A stretch of 8,357 nt of DNA from positions 1 through 8,357 of the forward strand of contig CALBLD010000315.1 in assembly GCA_937895775.1 (NCBI GenBank). Reading direction: 5' to 3'. The notes beneath the pieces are model-generated. The model ran no database searches, was not told where the DNA came from, and worked only from the letters and a program-made list of their open reading frames with translations. The translations under genes and the position numbers were made by a program. Below are positions 6,563 to 8,357 of the stretch, in pieces. Source of the DNA: an uncultured Clostridia bacterium (GTDB taxonomy: Bacteria > Bacillota > Clostridia > Oscillospirales > CAG-272). The stretch's first letter is position 1. Every line of letters starts with the position of its first letter.

Positions 6563-7174
6563 TCAGCGATATCTGTCCGATCTGCTCTCCTTATCCTTTT
6601 TGCGCACGCCCATGCAGAATTTTACCCCGAGCGGATATGCCGCTGCCGCAACAAGAATACCGGGGAGCGGCATCAGTGCGAGCGAGAGAACATTATCGGG
6701 CATCAGTATCTTTGCCACTCCCGTGTACATACACTGGAGAAAACGCGCGGCAAAGTCACAGACCGAGTAAAGATTTACCGCCCACGACGGGGAAAGCACC
6801 GCGCTCTCGGCAGGCATCAGCTGAGCAATACGTTCAAAAAAGCCGAGACCGTTTATCATCGCCTTTCCGAATATCGCAAGTACCGAAAGCAGAATATTTA
6901 CCGAATTTGCAACAAGTGCGATAAAAAATCCCTTCATCGGCTTATATGCCAGTCTGCCGCCGTCAATCTTTATCCCGTCCTTCTGCCCGATCTCATACAT
7001 CATGAAATAGAGCAGAAAGAGATACAGTCCCACTGCGAAAATTCCCGACACCAGAAGCAGTGTCCGATTCTTCGCGCAAGCCATCGACATCGAAAATCCG
7101 AATATCGACATCGCGAGCTGATATATTATCATACGGACTACCGTATAGATATTTTCCTTAAAAAAACTCTTCAT
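6563..7174 (-). CDS. Unassigned multi-pass membrane protein
   Basis: I do not recognise a named family. The 203-residue product has about four to five hydrophobic segments (roughly 11-32, 38-61, 82-104, 161-184, and possibly a weaker one near 141-157). A basic tail rich in Lys and Arg (190-203) probably stays in the cytoplasm. Between segments two and three is a polar stretch, YEIGQKDGIKIDGGRLAYKP (60-79), followed by KGFFIALVAN. This E/D-G-x-KD ... GR ... KG pattern recalls hypothetical membrane proteins of Clostridia that I have seen, which is memory and not a search. A CGGAG Shine-Dalgarno 6 bases before the ATG fixes the start. It is the first leftward gene, 78 bases before the amidase, and is divergent from the recombinase. 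No catalytic motif is evident. Confidence 0.8.
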   Translation of the reverse strand: MKSFFKENIYTVVRMIIYQLAMSIFGFSMSMACAKNRTLLLVSGIFAVGLYLFLLYFMMYEIGQKDGIKIDGGRLAYKPMKGFFIALVANSVNILLSVLAIFGKAMINGLGFFERIAQLMPAESAVLSPSWAVNLYSVCDFAARFLQCMYTGVAKILMPDNVLSLALMPLPGILVAAAAYPLGVKFCMGVRKKDKESRSDRYR

Positions 7175-7203
7175 ATAAATCTCCGAACTCTGCGGTTTTT
7201 TCT

Positions 7204-7232
7204 ATTTTAACTCAAAAATATGAACAAACCAA
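7204..7232 (-). promoter_or_regulatory. Candidate leftward promoter for the membrane-protein operon
   Basis: Read leftward, TTGGTT (7232-7227), a 17-base spacer and TAAAAT (7209-7204) make a plausible sigma-A promoter. The start would fall near 7197, about 22 bases before the ATG, with the CGGAG ribosome-binding site in between. The region is AT-rich, so the match is less telling than the fhs promoter. Confidence 0.45.
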
Positions 7233-7249
7233 AACTTATTTTTTAATAT
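7221..7249 (+). promoter_or_regulatory. Candidate rightward promoter for the recombinase
   Basis: TGAACA (7221-7226), a 17-base spacer and TAATAT (7244-7249) each match the sigma-A consensus at four of six positions. Its -35 box abuts the leftward -35 box, so the two polymerase sites would overlap. Position fits a leader of about 15 bases; the sequence match is weak. Confidence 0.3.
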
Positions 7250-7259
7250 TTAGATACGC

Positions 7260-7264
7260 AGGTG
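7260..7264 (+). promoter_or_regulatory. Shine-Dalgarno AGGTG selecting the recombinase start
   Basis: AGGTG lies 6 bases before the ATG at 7271. The GTG at 7262, which is in frame, is part of this ribosome-binding site and so is not the likely start. Confidence 0.65.
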
Positions 7265-7270
7265 TTTTTT

Positions 7271-8296
7271 ATGACCGAATATCCGGCAATTCTCAACGAA
7301 TTTGCATTTTACAAAAGAACCGTACAGAACAGAAGTGAACTTACAGTCGTGCAATATCTGACAGATCTTTCGCTTTTTTTCAGATATCAGATCGCCGTAA
7401 GGCAGGGGATCGACCCCGCAAGCGACGCCTTTGACGGGATTGATCTGTCTGTTGTTGACATAGATTTCTGCAAAAGCATCGGTTCGGACGATGTATACCG
7501 ATTTTTCATGTATACGGCATCCGGACGTGGAAACCACGCCAAGGCGCGGGCGAGAAAACTGTCCGCGCTCCGCAGTTTCTACAAGTATCTCACCCAAAAA
7601 AAGCATTACTTCGAAGAAAACCCGGTGAAAGACATCGAATCTCCGTCGGTAAAGCCTGCGCTTCCCAAATATCTTACCGAGGAAGAGTGCATAAAACTGC
7701 TTGAGGCGATAGAAAACTACCCCGATTCGAAAAACAGAATCAGAGATTACTGTATCGTGACACTCTTTCTTAACTGCGGGATGCGTCTGTCCGAACTTGT
7801 CGGGATCAGCCTCGGCGATATCGATCCCGATCTGCGCTCTATGCGGGTGACCGGAAAAGGAAACAAGGAACGTATTATTTATCTGAACGACGCCTGCCGC
7901 AATTCGCTCTCGGCATGGTTGATTCACAGATCATCGATCGAAATAAAAGACAAAACCGCACTTTTCGTCAGCAGCAGAGGACAACGAATAAGTAACAAAA
8001 CCGTACAGGCACTTGTCTACAAATATCTGTCCGCGGCGGGACTCGGATACAGGCACCTTTCGGTACACAACCTCCGTCACACCGCCGCTACGCTTATGTA
8101 TCAGTCCGGGCAGGTTGACGTCCGTGTTCTGAAAGAGATACTCGGTCACGAACAGCTCAATACCACCCAGATATACACGCATGTCAGCAATGCGGGCATG
8201 GAAGAGGCGATGAAGCACAACCCGCTTGCGGAACTGAGGCGCAAAGGTCCGTCGATCATCGGCGAGGATGAAGACAACAATGACGAAAACAAATAA
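7271..8296 (+). CDS. XerC/XerD-type tyrosine recombinase
   Basis: This is a site-specific recombinase that cleaves DNA through a tyrosine; chromosomal XerC/D proteins resolve chromosome dimers at dif sites. The 341-residue product has an N-terminal SAM-like core-binding domain (about 8-125) and a complete catalytic domain. The active-site residues are all present: Arg172 (CGMRLSELVG), Lys196 (TGKGNKER), His266 and Arg269 (HNLRHTAATL), His293 (LGHEQ) and Tyr302 (TQIYTHV). It is longer than E. coli XerC/D (about 300 aa). Extra length comes from an insertion around residues 40-75 of the N-terminal domain and an acidic tail (GEDEDNNDENK). Both features are common, as I recall, in a clostridial chromosomal group. 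It has its own divergent promoter region and a terminator 27 bases after the stop, with no cargo genes or attachment site visible. Confidence 0.9.
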   Translation: MTEYPAILNEFAFYKRTVQNRSELTVVQYLTDLSLFFRYQIAVRQGIDPASDAFDGIDLSVVDIDFCKSIGSDDVYRFFMYTASGRGNHAKARARKLSALRSFYKYLTQKKHYFEENPVKDIESPSVKPALPKYLTEEECIKLLEAIENYPDSKNRIRDYCIVTLFLNCGMRLSELVGISLGDIDPDLRSMRVTGKGNKERIIYLNDACRNSLSAWLIHRSSIEIKDKTALFVSSRGQRISNKTVQALVYKYLSAAGLGYRHLSVHNLRHTAATLMYQSGQVDVRVLKEILGHEQLNTTQIYTHVSNAGMEEAMKHNPLAELRRKGPSIIGEDEDNNDENK

Positions 8297-8323
8297 TTTT
8301 ACTCCGCTTGTACGCAGTTTCAT

Positions 8324-8356
8324 GGGGGAGCCGTTTCGGCTCCCCCGATTATTTTT
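8324..8356 (+). terminator. Intrinsic terminator after the recombinase gene
   Basis: GGGGGAGCC (8324-8332) pairs perfectly with GGCTCCCCC (8338-8346) around the loop GTTTC, whose ends can add a tenth pair. The stem is followed by GATTATTTTT at the window edge. The GC-rich stem and T-run, placed 27 bases after the stop codon, are a textbook Rho-independent terminator. Confidence 0.9.
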
Positions 8357-8357
8357 G

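Noticed and set aside
6533..7210. Plus-strand open frame of 225 codons opposite the membrane-protein gene
   Set aside because: The translation is very rich in His, Arg, Cys and Tyr, typical of the reverse of a membrane protein. The minus-strand gene has a good ribosome-binding site and clear membrane segments.
7175..7270. Possible dif or attachment site next to the recombinase
   Set aside because: I looked for two 11-base half-sites around a 6-8 base centre and saw only AT-rich sequence that the two promoters explain better.
7271..8296. Recombinase as the integrase of a mobile element
   Set aside because: No cargo, excisionase, tRNA target or direct repeats are visible, and the protein looks like the chromosomal Xer type. 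Sequence to the right of the window is unknown, so this is not excluded outright.
7250..8323. Two minus-strand open frames (7927-7250 and 8323-7931) antisense to the recombinase
   Set aside because: The plus-strand recombinase is complete, with all catalytic residues; the antisense products show no domain and no start signals.

Overview
The window looks like core chromosome of a Gram-positive anaerobe of the class Clostridia, possibly an uncultured gut lineage near Oscillospiraceae. This is inferred from the style of the proteins: a clostridial-type TcdA, a stand-alone formate--tetrahydrofolate ligase, a CwlD-like amidase, a probable YitT-family protein and a long clostridial XerC/D-like recombinase. 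Sigma-A-type promoters and strong Shine-Dalgarno (SD) sites fit as well. Nothing in the window fixes the genus. Coding density is very high: no gap exceeds about 100 bases, and there are no rRNA or tRNA genes, CRISPR arrays or insertion sequences.

Layout: everything from base 7174 down to base 1 is read leftward (minus strand). In transcription order these are an unassigned multi-pass membrane protein (7174-6563), a membrane-anchored N-acetylmuramoyl-L-alanine amidase resembling CwlD (6484-5717), RadA (5689-4301), formate--tetrahydrofolate ligase Fhs (4209-2530), TsaE (2528-2091), TsaB (2013-1312), ribose-5-phosphate isomerase B (1285-839), TcdA (788-57) and the first codons of a probable YitT-family membrane protein (63-1, running off the window). 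A near-consensus extended -10 promoter sits in the radA-fhs gap. It probably starts an fhs-tsaE-tsaB-rpiB-tcdA-yitT unit, in which most genes are separated by only a few bases. To the right, a tyrosine recombinase is transcribed divergently (7271-8296) and ends in a strong intrinsic terminator at the window edge.

How the genes relate: TsaE and TsaB belong to the machinery that makes N6-threonylcarbamoyladenosine (t6A) at tRNA position 37. TcdA then converts t6A to its cyclic form (ct6A), so early and late steps of one tRNA modification pathway share an operon here, together with one-carbon (Fhs) and pentose-phosphate (RpiB) enzymes. TsaC and TsaD, also needed for t6A, are not in the window. 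RadA acts in recombination and repair, and the amidase in cell-wall remodelling. The recombinase is most like the chromosomal XerC/D type rather than a phage integrase.

I found no convincing novel defence or mobile system. The items most worth checking are the operon composition, the hairpin that overlaps the amidase ribosome-binding site, the one-base fhs-tsaE junction, the TcdA start and shortened C-terminal region, and the unassigned membrane protein.
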